A stretch of DNA of 34,498 nt from Bacteroidota bacterium (GCA_026390935.1 JAPLEZ010000145.1:208003-242500), one strand, 5' to 3'. Shown: positions 22,315 to 30,730, counted from the stretch's first letter. Translations and numbers: made by a program. Notes: a model not told the origin generated them from the letters alone.

Positions 22315-23046
22315 CGTCAATAATGGGAAATAATCAACTTTGAATTTTCTCTGCATTTTTTGAGTACCATATAATAATGTATTCGAGTATCCCTTTTGCG
22401 ATAAAATATTTTTAATCTCCTTCTGATGGATATTTTCACAGTTTAAACCGAAATATATTCCAGACAAAGATTGCTTTTTGAATTTTATTAAATTTCCATT
22501 TTCCACATTAACATTGATTCTTACTTCTTCTTCGTAGTCCCACTTGATGTATTTTATACCAAGCATAAAATCCCTGATATTTTCGTAATGATTAAAATAA
22601 TTGAATTCAGGAATATCTTTTTCATATTTCACCAATAAAGGATTTTTAAATAACTCCTCATCCCGATCGGTATCGAATTCTAAACAAACACCTCTATGAT
22701 TGTCTGCATAATGAGACCACATTAATATATTTTCATTGTTTTTACAAAAACAACATAGCCCATTATATTTAAACGTGTCGTCAATATTTTCTTTGATAGA
22801 TTTTTCAAAAAGAGGGGGATTTTTTAAATACCTCTCTACAATTCCATCAATACCTTCAGCTCCGAAATCAATGAATATTTTTCCAAATACTTTTTTTATG
22901 TTTTGAATTTCTGCTCCTGTATGAATTTCGTAAGTCAAATTACAATCAAAAGGATCGTTGAGTTTCTCCCTTGTGGAAAACAACAAACTATTATCTAAAA
23001 TTATTTTTTTTGCTGTATCGGCCGATGTGAAATGGTATAACTTCAT
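22312..23046 (-). CDS. DUF2971 domain protein
   Basis: A 244-aa soluble protein of the DUF2971 family. Diagnostic phrases are KLYHFTSADTAKKIILDNSL at the N-terminus, STREKLNDPFDCN, the central CCFCKNNENILMWSHYADNH followed by RGVCLEFD, and KWDYEEEVRIN. Its function is not established; members are frequent in accessory and defence-rich regions, and some show distant similarity to ADP-ribosyltransferase folds. It is isolated in the scar between the copper operon and the response regulator, next to an IS, which suggests it was acquired horizontally. A TAGCTTTG box lies 35 bp upstream of its start. Confidence 0.85.
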   Translation of the reverse strand: MKLYHFTSADTAKKIILDNSLLFSTREKLNDPFDCNLTYEIHTGAEIQNIKKVFGKIFIDFGAEGIDGIVERYLKNPPLFEKSIKENIDDTFKYNGLCCFCKNNENILMWSHYADNHRGVCLEFDTDRDEELFKNPLLVKYEKDIPEFNYFNHYENIRDFMLGIKYIKWDYEEEVRINVNVENGNLIKFKKQSLSGIYFGLNCENIHQKEIKNILSQKGYSNTLLYGTQKMQRKFKVDYFPLLT

Positions 23047-23080
23047 TGTGTAATTGAATATTCTTTTAACAATTGATTGG

Positions 23081-23088
23081 CAAAGCTA
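23081..23088 (-). promoter_or_regulatory. -7 box of the DUF2971 gene (TAGCTTTG)
   Basis: Fits TAnnTTTG on the minus strand, 35 bp before the ATG; no clear -33 partner. Confidence 0.45.
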
Positions 23089-23188
23089 TTGATTTAAACC
23101 ATAAATATAGTTCTCTTGTATTTATCCCTTCCTTATGCAAAAGTGTGTTTTTCTCCATCTTCATTTTTCGATTATATGTATTAAAATG

Positions 23189-23217
23189 AAAAGTGCCGGC
23201 GGAGAGCCGACACTTTT
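23189..23217. terminator. Hairpin with T-run in the 23.05-23.58 kb gap
   Basis: 12-bp arms AAAAGTGCCGGC (23189-23200) and GCCGACACTTTT (23206-23217) with loop GGAGA and one mismatch that is a wobble on the minus strand. A T-run follows on the plus strand. No gene ends nearby on either strand, so it may be a relic of a lost gene (for example the stub at 21172) or shield the DUF2971 promoter. Confidence 0.6.
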
Positions 23218-23330
23218 TCGCCTAACTAAACAAAATTCTCTGGATGTTGGATAAGAATTGTCCCCAAAACTAAAATAAAAAAACAGAAAAATGAACAAGT
23301 GTAATTTATTTCTTTTATCGTGCGGCCTTC

Positions 23331-23462
23331 CCATATAAACCTTTTTGGTTCTCTGGCAGACGGCAACCGCTCTGCGTTAATTAATCTTGTCTCTTTTATT
23401 TGTCTTTTGTAGGTTAATTAACTTCATCGCAACTGCCAGAAGTCCCAAAAAGGTTTATATGG
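23331..23462. other. 132-bp interrupted palindrome (structured RNA or MITE-like element)
   Basis: Three nested perfect inverted-repeat blocks are in register: 18 bp (23331-23348 with 23445-23462), 8 bp TCTGGCAG/CTGCCAGA (23352-23359 with 23433-23440) and 9 bp GTTAATTAA/TTAATTAAC (23376-23384 with 23414-23422), with a 29-nt pyrimidine-rich loop. The left side holds an alternative hairpin (GCAGA-CGG-CAA-CCG-C-TCTGC, 23356-23375) that competes with the 8-bp stem. It lies 116 bp upstream of the response-regulator gene, and no ORF is credible here. The remaining gene-free sequence from 23047 holds only the features listed. No known RNA family is recognised. Confidence 0.7.
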
Positions 23463-23577
23463 TTCCAGCCGTGCATCGTGTCAAAACTGTTCACGTTGAG
23501 ATACCTATTTTGCGGTATTGCATTGCAAGCTATATGACTCCATATTTGCAGCATCTTAAAAATATTTTCAAAAACCA

Positions 23578-24225
23578 ATGTCCCAAAAGATCACTATTAT
23601 TATTGCAGACGCTCAGCATCTCGCTCGCATTGGTTTGTCGAAAATTCTTTCGGAACATTATAAAGTCTATGAAGTTAATACCGGAACGAAAGCAATACAA
23701 ATGGTTAGAGATTTAAAACCTCAACTCATTATTATTGACTATAATCTACCAGAATCATTTTCAACGGAAAACATTTTTTTAATAAAATCACTTTTTAAAG
23801 AAGTTAAAATACTTGTTATTTCATCAGATGAAAATGAAAAAAGAATTTTGGGAGTTTCTGAAATGGGAATACATGGTTTCCTCACCAAAGAGTGTGAAAT
23901 AGAAGAAATTATGCAAGCTGTAAAAGCGGTATTAAAAGGAGAGAAATTTTTCTGTAACAAAGTAATGAATATCATTATCAATCAGATTAATCAAAAATCA
24001 GATCATCTAAACTGCGAAGCTGTTAAGCTTACCAAAAGAGAAATTGAAATAGTTATATTCATTACTCAGGGACTGACCAATAAATCTATTGCAGAAAAAT
24101 TAACTCTTAGTCAGCATACCGTACATACCCACCGCAAAAACATCATGAAAAAAATTGCTGCTAAATCTACTTCTGATGTTGTTTTGTATGCCATCAATAC
24201 AGGCGTAATTAAAACCAACTCTTAA
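23578..24225 (+). CDS. LuxR/NarL-type response regulator (orphan)
   Basis: 215 aa. The N-terminal receiver domain has the acidic start (Asp11; IIIADAQ), phosphorylation site Asp54 in LIIIDYNLP, the Ser/Thr position in LVISSD and Lys in LTKE. The C-terminal LuxR-type HTH (about residues 148-205) shows LTKREIEIVIFITQGLTNKS and LSQHTVHTHRKNIMKKI. No histidine kinase is nearby. It lies directly upstream of, and in the same direction as, the heme-uptake genes but is separated from them by a promoter and operator, so it is not necessarily their regulator. A long interrupted palindrome precedes it. Confidence 0.92.
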   Translation: MSQKITIIIADAQHLARIGLSKILSEHYKVYEVNTGTKAIQMVRDLKPQLIIIDYNLPESFSTENIFLIKSLFKEVKILVISSDENEKRILGVSEMGIHGFLTKECEIEEIMQAVKAVLKGEKFFCNKVMNIIINQINQKSDHLNCEAVKLTKREIEIVIFITQGLTNKSIAEKLTLSQHTVHTHRKNIMKKIAAKSTSDVVLYAINTGVIKTNS

Positions 24226-24229
24226 AAAA

Positions 24230-24247
24230 ATACCATAATCGTGGTAT
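24230..24247 (+). terminator. Weak hairpin after the response regulator
   Basis: ATACCA/TGGTAT, 6-bp stem with a 6-nt loop, 5 bp after the stop. There is no T-run, so termination is uncertain. Confidence 0.3.
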
Positions 24248-24294
24248 GCTTGATATACCATTGTTTCGTGAATGTTTTTCACTTCTTTATGTGA

Positions 24295-24325
24295 TTGTGA
24301 AGAACAGTTTTCAAATATAGTTTTG
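24295..24325 (+). promoter_or_regulatory. Promoter of the heme-uptake operon (TTG-N20-TAGTTTTG)
   Basis: TTG (24295-24297), 20 nt and TAGTTTTG (24318-24325) match the Bacteroidota consensus. The predicted start of transcription (about 24331-24335) falls at the left edge of the palindrome 24334-24350. Confidence 0.65.
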
Positions 24326-24333
24326 TCTCGTTG

Positions 24334-24350
24334 TTTAGAATTGTTCTAAA
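24334..24350. promoter_or_regulatory. Fur/PerR-like operator palindrome TTTAGAATTGTTCTAAA
   Basis: Perfect 7-3-7 inverted repeat at the predicted transcription start of the heme-uptake operon. Read as 7-1-7 (TTAGAAT-T-GTTCTAA) it resembles Fur-superfamily boxes such as the PerR box TTATAATNATTATAA. The position suits a repressor responding to iron. The regulator is inferred. Confidence 0.55.
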
Positions 24351-24373
24351 TAAAAACTTAAAACTATAAAATC

Positions 24374-25606
24374 ATGAAAATACGATTACTTCTAAGTCTA
24401 TTCTCTACCGCCTTTTTTATAAATATGGCTGCGCAGGTAGTTACCACAGACACTGTCGCCATTGGGGCAGGTTATGCCAATCAGGTTTGGTACAGTTTAG
24501 CAAATGATGAGCAGGGTTCTGCTGCGAAAAACAATTGGGATATTGCTTTCAGTACTGGAGCGATGGGTTCTACTATTATGATCAATTCTATCACCGGCAC
24601 TACATTATTTCAATACAAAGGTGGTGATACTACCAAATGGACGACATTAGATACCGTCGGAATTGCTACATGGCAAAAACTTTACAATAGTGATACCTCT
24701 TGGGCTAAAGGTGCTTTCAGCGAAAACACTGTTGGCAATGATCCTTACGATTTAGGTTGGGGTGTTTACAGTTCAATCACTCATTATGTAACAGGAGATT
24801 CTTTGTATGTAATTAAACTTGCAAATAACAGCTATAAAAAATTATGGATTGTTCAATTGGCAAGCGGAACGTATTATTTTAAATATGCAAACATAGATGG
24901 ATCAAACGAAGTAAGTGCTTCTGTAGCTAAAGCAAGCTATAGCGGAAAAAACTGGGGATATTATTCTATTCAAAACGGTACCGCCTTAGATCGTGAGCCA
25001 GCTTCTGCTTCTTGGGATTTATTGTTCACGCAATACACTGCATTTATTCCTACTCCATATACTGTTTCGGGAGTATTGCAAAATACAGGTGTTAAGGCTG
25101 CTAAGGTTTACCCTGTGAATGATGTAAATGCCCTTAATGATGATAGCGGCGCTACTTTTGAAACAGCTATGAATACTTTAGGCTATAATTGGAAATCATT
25201 CAACGGCTCTACATACGTTATTGAAGACAGCACGGTTTATTTTGTTAAAACAAAAACAGGTGATGTTTGGAAAGTAGTTTTTACTGGATTCGGTGGAAGT
25301 TCAGCGGGGAAATTTATGTTCTCAAAAGAGAAAATAAGTACAGTTGGAATCTCTGAAATAAACAACAACAGTTTTTCTGTCTATCCAAATCCTGCTACAG
25401 AACAGGTAACTATGATTATTGATGCTCAGTCTTCTGTAAGTATTAATATATATGATATTTCTGGAAAAATTGTTTACCGTGAAAATTCACAAGGTAACGG
25501 ATTTAGAACTCAGCAAATCAATATTTCTGATTTGAACTCAGGGCTTTATATCATCCACTTCAACGACGGAGAAAATGCTTACTTACAAAAATTGATTAAG
25601 AATTAG
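24374..25606 (+). CDS. HmuY-family heme-binding protein with T9SS sorting domain
   Basis: A 410-aa secreted protein: signal peptide (residues 1-20, ending NMAAQ), then a HmuY-like domain containing the paired phrases NNWDIAFSTGAM and SWDLLFTQYTAF, the 'WD(I/L)AF' signature of the family, and KLWIVQLASGTYYFKYANID. The C-terminus is a T9SS type A domain (FSVYPNPATEQ ... YDISGKIVYRE ... GLYIIHFND). HmuY proteins capture heme and hand it to the receptor HmuR. Use of a T9SS anchor instead of lipidation is notable, because the next-but-one gene encodes a lipidated paralogue. First gene of the operon, behind the Fur-like palindrome, and followed by a hairpin that may lower expression of the genes downstream. 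Confidence 0.82.
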   Translation: MKIRLLLSLFSTAFFINMAAQVVTTDTVAIGAGYANQVWYSLANDEQGSAAKNNWDIAFSTGAMGSTIMINSITGTTLFQYKGGDTTKWTTLDTVGIATWQKLYNSDTSWAKGAFSENTVGNDPYDLGWGVYSSITHYVTGDSLYVIKLANNSYKKLWIVQLASGTYYFKYANIDGSNEVSASVAKASYSGKNWGYYSIQNGTALDREPASASWDLLFTQYTAFIPTPYTVSGVLQNTGVKAAKVYPVNDVNALNDDSGATFETAMNTLGYNWKSFNGSTYVIEDSTVYFVKTKTGDVWKVVFTGFGGSSAGKFMFSKEKISTVGISEINNNSFSVYPNPATEQVTMIIDAQSSVSINIYDISGKIVYRENSQGNGFRTQQINISDLNSGLYIIHFNDGENAYLQKLIKN

Positions 25607-25616
25607 TGGATCATAA

Positions 25617-25660
25617 TTAGTCACGGTTCACGAAATAATTTATTTGTGAACTGTGGCTAA
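25617..25660 (+). terminator. Intra-operon hairpin (attenuating terminator)
   Basis: 15-bp arms (25617-25631 TTAGTCACGGTTCAC, 25646-25660) with two imperfect positions and a 14-nt loop, then AAATTTTT. It lies between the T9SS-HmuY gene and the receptor gene (16 bp before its ATG), so partial termination could set a high HmuY to receptor ratio. Confidence 0.68.
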
Positions 25661-25675
25661 ATTTTTAAAACAACA

Positions 25676-27865
25676 ATGAAGATAATCCTCTCTATATCCC
25701 TTCTCAGTTTGTGTACTCTCTGTTTTGCCCAAAACATACGAGTATTAAATACGGAGAATTTACCTCTTGCTAATGCTCATGTGCAATATCATTGCATCGG
25801 ACAAAAGTCGGAGGACATTCTTCTGACCGATTCCTCAGGAAAATGTACTATCCCTTGCCAAAAGGCGATAGTACATATTTCCTATGTCGGTTATGTGAGT
25901 ATTGATGATACAATTAGCACATCGGCAGTTTTTCGTATGAGATTAGATACCGTTTCATTAACTGCTATTGTAATCACTGGGCAATACAGCGCTAATAATC
26001 CTGAAAAAGCAGTTCACAAGGTTACGATTATCACCAAAGAAAAAATTGCATTACAAGGAGCAAATAACTTGCAAGAACTTTTATCCAATCAAAATAATGT
26101 TCGTTTGGAGCAAGACAATATACTTGGAAGTTCCTTGAATTTACAAGGTGTTTCAGGGCAAAACGTAAAAATATTAATTGATGGAGTTTCAATGGTAGGA
26201 AGATTAGGAGGTAATATTGATTTATCGCAAATCAACTTACAAGATGTAGAACGCATTGAAATTATTGAAGGTCCGATGTCGGTAAATTATGGAACGGATG
26301 CCCTTGCGGGAACCATCAATATCATTACTAAAAAAGGAAGTAAAAAACCTTTCCATTCTTCTCTAAATACATATTACGAAAGTGTGGGTAGATATAATAT
26401 CAATGCCTCTATGGGCTTTAAAAAGAAGAGTAATTATTTTTCTGTAGAAGGGGGAAGAAATTATTTTGATGGCTGGTCGAAAGTAGATACTTCTCGTTTT
26501 AAAGATTGGAAACCCAAAGAACAATACTTCGCTTCTGCGCAGTATGTAAAACAGATTAACCGCTTTGAACTTCGTTTAAAATCAGAATGGTTTGATGAAA
26601 AAATAACCAATCGCGGACAGCGCAGACAACCTTCGTACACTACAGCTTTTGATGATTACTATTATACCACGAGGTATAACAATATTTTATCATTTGAAGG
26701 CAAAACAAAAAAAGACTACCAGATTAGCATTTTAGTTGGCTACAATTACTATCAAAGAATAAAAAACTCTTATTTCAAAAATCTTGTTACGTTGGAACAG
26801 CAGCTTACTACTGACCCCGGAGATCAGGATACCTCCATGTTCAATTTGTATATGTCGAGAGGGAGTATTGCTCAAGTGAAAAAAAATAAAAAAATAAATT
26901 ATCAAATTGGTTATGATATTAATATTGAGAATACTTACGGAGCAAGAATACAAGGGCTAAATGAATCCATTGGTGATTACGCAATGTTTGGAAGCATGGA
27001 ATACAGTCCTAAAGAAAATATCACTATTCGTCCAGCAATGAGGGCTTGCTACAATACATCATACCAAGCACCATTATTACCTTCCATCAACATAAAATAC
27101 AAAATCAAAAATGTAACTTTCAGGGCTTCCTATGCACGTGGGTTTCGTTCGCCTGGGCTAAAAGAATTGTATTTCAACTTTGTAGATATCAATCATAATA
27201 TACAGGGTAATCCATATCTTAAGGCTGAAAATTCTAACAACTACAGTTTTTCTACGGTATGGACAAAGGTTCATAAAAGCAGAATTTACAAAACAGAGTT
27301 TTCTGCATTTTTCAACGATATCAGTAATTTGATAACATTGGCACAAACTAACCCACAATTAGCTTCTTATACTTATGTAAATATTGGAAAATATAAATCG
27401 GTAGGTGGTAATTTGAATTTTAGTTGTAAAATACAGCACCTCACTATTGATATTGGAACTTCCTACATCGGTCGATATAATGAGCTTTCAGAAAGCAACA
27501 ACACTATTTCGACATTTAGTTTTAGTCCCGAATTAAGAAGTGCCATCATTTACAAAATTCAAAAAACAAAAACAACTTTCTCGTTGTTTTACAAATACAA
27601 TGGAAAACTAAACACCTATTATTTAGATGATAAAAGTGTATTACAGCAAGGCACAAGAGGAGATTATCATACTCTTGATATCACAGTAAATCAATCTCTT
27701 TTCAAAAATAAATTGGTAATTGGCGGCGGATGTAAAAATCTGTTAAACGTTACCAATATTCAATACAACGGTGCGCCTGATGCACATTCTACCAACACTG
27801 GAACTTCACCTGCTGCATGGGGAAGAAGTTTCTTCGTAACTCTAAAATTCAACATCAATGAATAA
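25676..27865 (+). CDS. TonB-dependent outer-membrane receptor, heme-type (HmuR-like)
   Basis: 729 aa: signal peptide (1-19), an N-terminal carboxypeptidase-regulatory-like beta domain (about 20-95), a Ton-box-like segment (IVITGQYS, about 100), a plug domain (VHKVTIITKEKI, NVKILIDGVSMVGR, VERIEIIEGPMSVNYGTDAL followed by AGTINIITKK) and a 22-strand-type barrel ending in a terminal aromatic (FFVTLKFNINE). The loop phrases FRSPGLKELYF and GNPYLKAEN correspond to the FRAP...NPxL region conserved in heme receptors, though shared with other siderophore receptors. Flanking HmuY genes make heme the likely ligand. The 3' end overlaps the next start by 8 nt. Confidence 0.88.
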   Translation: MKIILSISLLSLCTLCFAQNIRVLNTENLPLANAHVQYHCIGQKSEDILLTDSSGKCTIPCQKAIVHISYVGYVSIDDTISTSAVFRMRLDTVSLTAIVITGQYSANNPEKAVHKVTIITKEKIALQGANNLQELLSNQNNVRLEQDNILGSSLNLQGVSGQNVKILIDGVSMVGRLGGNIDLSQINLQDVERIEIIEGPMSVNYGTDALAGTINIITKKGSKKPFHSSLNTYYESVGRYNINASMGFKKKSNYFSVEGGRNYFDGWSKVDTSRFKDWKPKEQYFASAQYVKQINRFELRLKSEWFDEKITNRGQRRQPSYTTAFDDYYYTTRYNNILSFEGKTKKDYQISILVGYNYYQRIKNSYFKNLVTLEQQLTTDPGDQDTSMFNLYMSRGSIAQVKKNKKINYQIGYDINIENTYGARIQGLNESIGDYAMFGSMEYSPKENITIRPAMRACYNTSYQAPLLPSINIKYKIKNVTFRASYARGFRSPGLKELYFNFVDINHNIQGNPYLKAENSNNYSFSTVWTKVHKSRIYKTEFSAFFNDISNLITLAQTNPQLASYTYVNIGKYKSVGGNLNFSCKIQHLTIDIGTSYIGRYNELSESNNTISTFSFSPELRSAIIYKIQKTKTTFSLFYKYNGKLNTYYLDDKSVLQQGTRGDYHTLDITVNQSLFKNKLVIGGGCKNLLNVTNIQYNGAPDAHSTNTGTSPAAWGRSFFVTLKFNINE

Positions 27866-28871
27866 GATGAAATCAAATATTGCTGCTCTTGTGGGGATTT
27901 GTTTTTTTATTATTTTTTCTGCTTGTGAAAAACCTGAAAAGCCTTTAGAAGACCCAAATAAAAATAATATAACAGATACCACTGGCTTTGGATTAGTTGG
28001 CAGAGAAATATTCATCGAACCGGATTATAAATACCAAGTGTTCTATAACATTGAAGAGAATACTATTGCTTGTCAAAACTTAAAAACCGATTGGGACTTA
28101 GCTTTTGAAGCATCAAATGATGGTTATCATATTTTCCTGAATTCATCTAAAGCAATGACGGGAGTGAAATCGCCTAATGATTTTTCTTCTACCACATCTT
28201 ATTCAGGACTTACTTTCGATTGGGATCGTTATGTCTATGACACATCTAAAACAGTAATTGGCAATTGGCAGGGAACAAACAATACTTATATTGTTGACCG
28301 CGGTTATAACTTAACCGGTGGAAAAATAGGCTACAAAAAAATTACATTTATCAGCTTAATTAATGGTGTTTATACTTTTAAGTATGCCGACCTGAATGGA
28401 AGTAACGAACACATGTTCACCCTTACCAAAGATAATAAATACAACTATGTTTTCTTTTCTTTTGACAATGATGGAAAACAAGTCAGCATTGAACCCGAAA
28501 AAGAGAAATACGATTTAGCTTTCACTCAATATCTGCACACCTTCAATGATGGCGGCATTGAAACAATGTATTTGGTAACAGGGGTGTTGCTAAATCCCTA
28601 TAATACTTCTGCCGGAATGGATCCCGATTCAAATTTCGCAGCATTTACTGTCGATAAAATTCCTAACGTAACTCTAAACACTAAAAAAAATGCAATAGGC
28701 TACGATTGGAAGAAATATGATTTTGGCACCAGTAGCTATACTATTTACAGCAAATATACTTACCTGATAAAAAATAGGAACAACAAGCATTTTAAAATAC
28801 ATTTTACCGATTTCTACAACGGTTCCGGTCAGAAAGGAAACTTTGTATTTCAAAAACAACGTCTCAATTAA
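27858..28871 (+). CDS. hmuY: HmuY-family heme-binding lipoprotein
   Basis: A 337-aa lipoprotein (signal ending FFIIFSAC, lipidated Cys22 from this start). The HmuY-type core has KTDWDLAFEASNDGYHIFLN early and EKYDLAFTQYLHTF late, with YTFKYADLNGSNEH between them, so it is laid out like the T9SS-anchored paralogue at 24374 but without the sorting domain. It likely binds heme at the outer-membrane surface and passes it to the receptor gene product encoded just before. The start codon overlaps the receptor gene by 8 nt; an ATG at 27867 (MKSNIAALVG) right after the receptor stop is an equally good start. Confidence 0.84.
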   Translation: MNKMKSNIAALVGICFFIIFSACEKPEKPLEDPNKNNITDTTGFGLVGREIFIEPDYKYQVFYNIEENTIACQNLKTDWDLAFEASNDGYHIFLNSSKAMTGVKSPNDFSSTTSYSGLTFDWDRYVYDTSKTVIGNWQGTNNTYIVDRGYNLTGGKIGYKKITFISLINGVYTFKYADLNGSNEHMFTLTKDNKYNYVFFSFDNDGKQVSIEPEKEKYDLAFTQYLHTFNDGGIETMYLVTGVLLNPYNTSAGMDPDSNFAAFTVDKIPNVTLNTKKNAIGYDWKKYDFGTSSYTIYSKYTYLIKNRNNKHFKIHFTDFYNGSGQKGNFVFQKQRLN

Positions 28872-28888
28872 TCTCTAATTATTTATAC

Positions 28889-29809
28889 ATGAAAACTATC
28901 TATTTCTATTTTTTTGCAAGTGTTTTTTTAATCTTCAGTTCTTGCGATTCCAATGTCAAACAGGAAGCTTCTAACGTTAAACAAAAAATAGGCGTTTTGC
29001 TTGTTAATCACGGCTCACGTTCAGCTACATGGAGAAATGCTTTAATACAGTTAGAAAAAAATGTTACTGATTCAATATTGAAAAGCGGTGAAGTAACAGG
29101 CATTAAAACAGCACACATGGAATATACCGAACCTTCCATTGCTACACGTTTAAAAGAGTTTGATAAAGAAGGTTATACAGATATTATTATCATTCCTATC
29201 TTTTTAACGGTGAGTCCGCATTCATTTGAAGACATTCCAACTATCATAGGTCAAAAAGAAGATCCTCAATCGGCTGAAATGCTCAAAATAGAAAAGATTG
29301 AACGCTACACACCTAAAGCTAAGACATACCTTGCTCCAACATTGGATTTTACTGATGTGCTTCAAAAAAATGTATTGAGAAGAACTCAGTCGCTCTCTAA
29401 AAATCCGTCTAAAGAAGGATTGGTTTTAATAGGTTATGGCGACGAAACGTACGACAAAGAATGGGGACAATTATTTGCTAAAGTAGCCGAATATGTAAAT
29501 CAGCAAATTGGCATTAGTGAATATTCTTACGGATGGTGCGGACATATTGCGCATTACGATCCTATTCATACTACCACCGCAATCAATAAGGTTTTAGAGA
29601 AAAAAGAAATGGCTGTTGTAATTCCTGTACTCGTTGCTCACGACGAAATGTTTCAAATAAAAATTATTGGCGATGGCATCGCAAAAGCTAAAGGAGGGAA
29701 GGATAAAGTGCTTTATAAACCTGATGCAATTTTACCTGATATCAATATAGAAAACTGGGTAATTAAAATCACAAAAGAGTATTTGCAAAAAGTACAAGCA
29801 GCGAAATAG
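28889..29809 (+). CDS. CbiX-like chelatase lipoprotein (periplasmic)
   Basis: A 306-aa protein of the sirohydrochlorin cobalto/ferrochelatase (CbiX) superfamily, but with a lipoprotein signal (LIFSSC, Cys19), so it acts outside the cytoplasm. Two chelatase-like halves are visible: the first with GVLLVNHGSRSATW (His41) and IPIFLTVSPHSFEDIP (His111), the second with GLVLIGYGDETYDKEWG, GWCGHIAHYDPI (His219, His222) and VIPVLVAHDEMFQ (His251). Cytoplasmic CbiX inserts Co or Fe into tetrapyrroles. Next to HmuY and HmuR genes, a role in removing or exchanging the metal of captured porphyrins is the natural inference. It starts 17 bp after the HmuY stop and is followed 8 bp later by a PepSY-type membrane gene. 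Confidence 0.85.
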   Translation: MKTIYFYFFASVFLIFSSCDSNVKQEASNVKQKIGVLLVNHGSRSATWRNALIQLEKNVTDSILKSGEVTGIKTAHMEYTEPSIATRLKEFDKEGYTDIIIIPIFLTVSPHSFEDIPTIIGQKEDPQSAEMLKIEKIERYTPKAKTYLAPTLDFTDVLQKNVLRRTQSLSKNPSKEGLVLIGYGDETYDKEWGQLFAKVAEYVNQQIGISEYSYGWCGHIAHYDPIHTTTAINKVLEKKEMAVVIPVLVAHDEMFQIKIIGDGIAKAKGGKDKVLYKPDAILPDINIENWVIKITKEYLQKVQAAK

Positions 29810-29817
29810 AAATAATT

Positions 29818-30387
29818 ATGGAATGGTCGGCAAAAAAAGTAAGGCGATTGAATGTCGCCTTACATCGTGACTTAGGGTATTTTTTTTCTTCGTTGATTGT
29901 GATTTATTGTCTTTCGGGAATAGCACTCAATCACGTAGATGATTGGAATCCTGATTTTATTATCACCAAAGAAAAAATAACGTTTACTAAAACATACTCC
30001 AAGGAGCAGATTACAAAAAACGAAATCAATGAGTTTGGAAAATTGGTAGGAGAAGAAAAATACAAAGTGTTTGATTTTCCTACCAACGATCAAGTAAAAA
30101 TATATTATGACAATGCTTCTTTGCATTTGCATTTAAACAATAAAATAGGTGTTTACGAAAAAGTATCTAAGCGTCCGATTTTTTATCAAAGCAATGTCTT
30201 ACATCGTAATAGTTTAAAAGGCTGGAAATGGGCTGCCGATGTTTTTGCTTTTATGTTAATCTGTATTACCATCACTGGACTCTTTGTTTTAAAAGGAAAA
30301 TATGGAATTACGAGAAGGGGCAAATGGTTTATTGCTGCGGGTTTCCTGCCGCCATTAATTGCTATAATAATTCAAGCTTTAATTTAA
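29818..30387 (+). CDS. PepSY-associated membrane protein (possible heme-binding reductase-like)
   Basis: 189 aa. The N-terminal RRLNVALHRDLGYFFSSLIV and YCLSGIALNHVDDWNP are the first PepSY_TM helix region with its conserved histidines (His16, His38). A periplasmic loop of about 85 residues follows, then VLHRNSLKGWKWAADVFAFM and a second and third helix (LICITITGLFVL, FIAAGFLPPLIAIIIQALI). Such proteins are associated with iron and siderophore uptake and some are ferric reductases binding heme through membrane histidines. Its place in the heme operon suggests electron delivery to, or passage of, iron after uptake. It is followed by the next gene after 1 bp. Confidence 0.8.
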   Translation: MEWSAKKVRRLNVALHRDLGYFFSSLIVIYCLSGIALNHVDDWNPDFIITKEKITFTKTYSKEQITKNEINEFGKLVGEEKYKVFDFPTNDQVKIYYDNASLHLHLNNKIGVYEKVSKRPIFYQSNVLHRNSLKGWKWAADVFAFMLICITITGLFVLKGKYGITRRGKWFIAAGFLPPLIAIIIQALI

Positions 30388-30388
30388 T

Positions 30389-30730
30389 ATGAATCATCAG
30401 TATAAGTTACTTCATCAAAACAATTGCGGATATATTTCAAGTTGTGAAAGCTGTGCGCACATACAACTCGGTATTGGCAATCTTATTCATTGTATGAAAC
30501 CTGTCGATCTTGAAAAAATGAGCAACGCTATTGATAGAATTGATGTTCACTTGGAGTTGGAAGATTTTTGTGATGTTGAATGCATTCTTCCAAACGGACA
30601 AAAAGTATTAATGCAATCACCAGATAAAAGTATTTTTTTCGCTTTCAGCAGAGAAGAATTTTCTCAGCTCAAAGAATTGGTGGAAAATGCTGTTATCATG
30701 ATGGAGGTTAGAAAATCATTATCAAACTAA
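30389..30730 (+). CDS. Small Cys-motif protein of unknown function (113 aa)
   Basis: Soluble protein with a Cys cluster at the N-terminus: Cys13, Cys19, Cys22 (NCGYISSCESCAH) and Cys35 (LIHCMK). It then has an alpha/beta-like region with DRIDVHLELEDFCD and FSREEFSQLKELVENA. It resembles small Bacteroidota proteins of the DUF6686 type, an assignment I make with low confidence. The Cys spacing could bind iron or zinc. It begins 1 bp after the PepSY-type gene stop and is followed 10 bp later by another small ORF, so it belongs to the heme operon. Confidence 0.7.
   Translation: MNHQYKLLHQNNCGYISSCESCAHIQLGIGNLIHCMKPVDLEKMSNAIDRIDVHLELEDFCDVECILPNGQKVLMQSPDKSIFFAFSREEFSQLKELVENAVIMMEVRKSLSN

Noticed and set aside
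23291-23338. Tiny plus-strand ORF (MNKCNLFLLSCGLPI)
   Set aside because: 15 codons, its end lies within the palindrome arm, no evidence of translation; too short to support.
23421-23446. Possible cobalamin-riboswitch fragment (GCAACTGCC...GAAGTC)
   Set aside because: Two short matches to the consensus only, with wrong spacing and no upstream conserved domain; the sequence is fully explained as one arm of the palindrome.
23387-23716. 109-residue plus-strand ORF before the response regulator
   Set aside because: It runs through the palindrome and 139 bp into the receiver-domain gene in another frame; no recognisable domain or start context.
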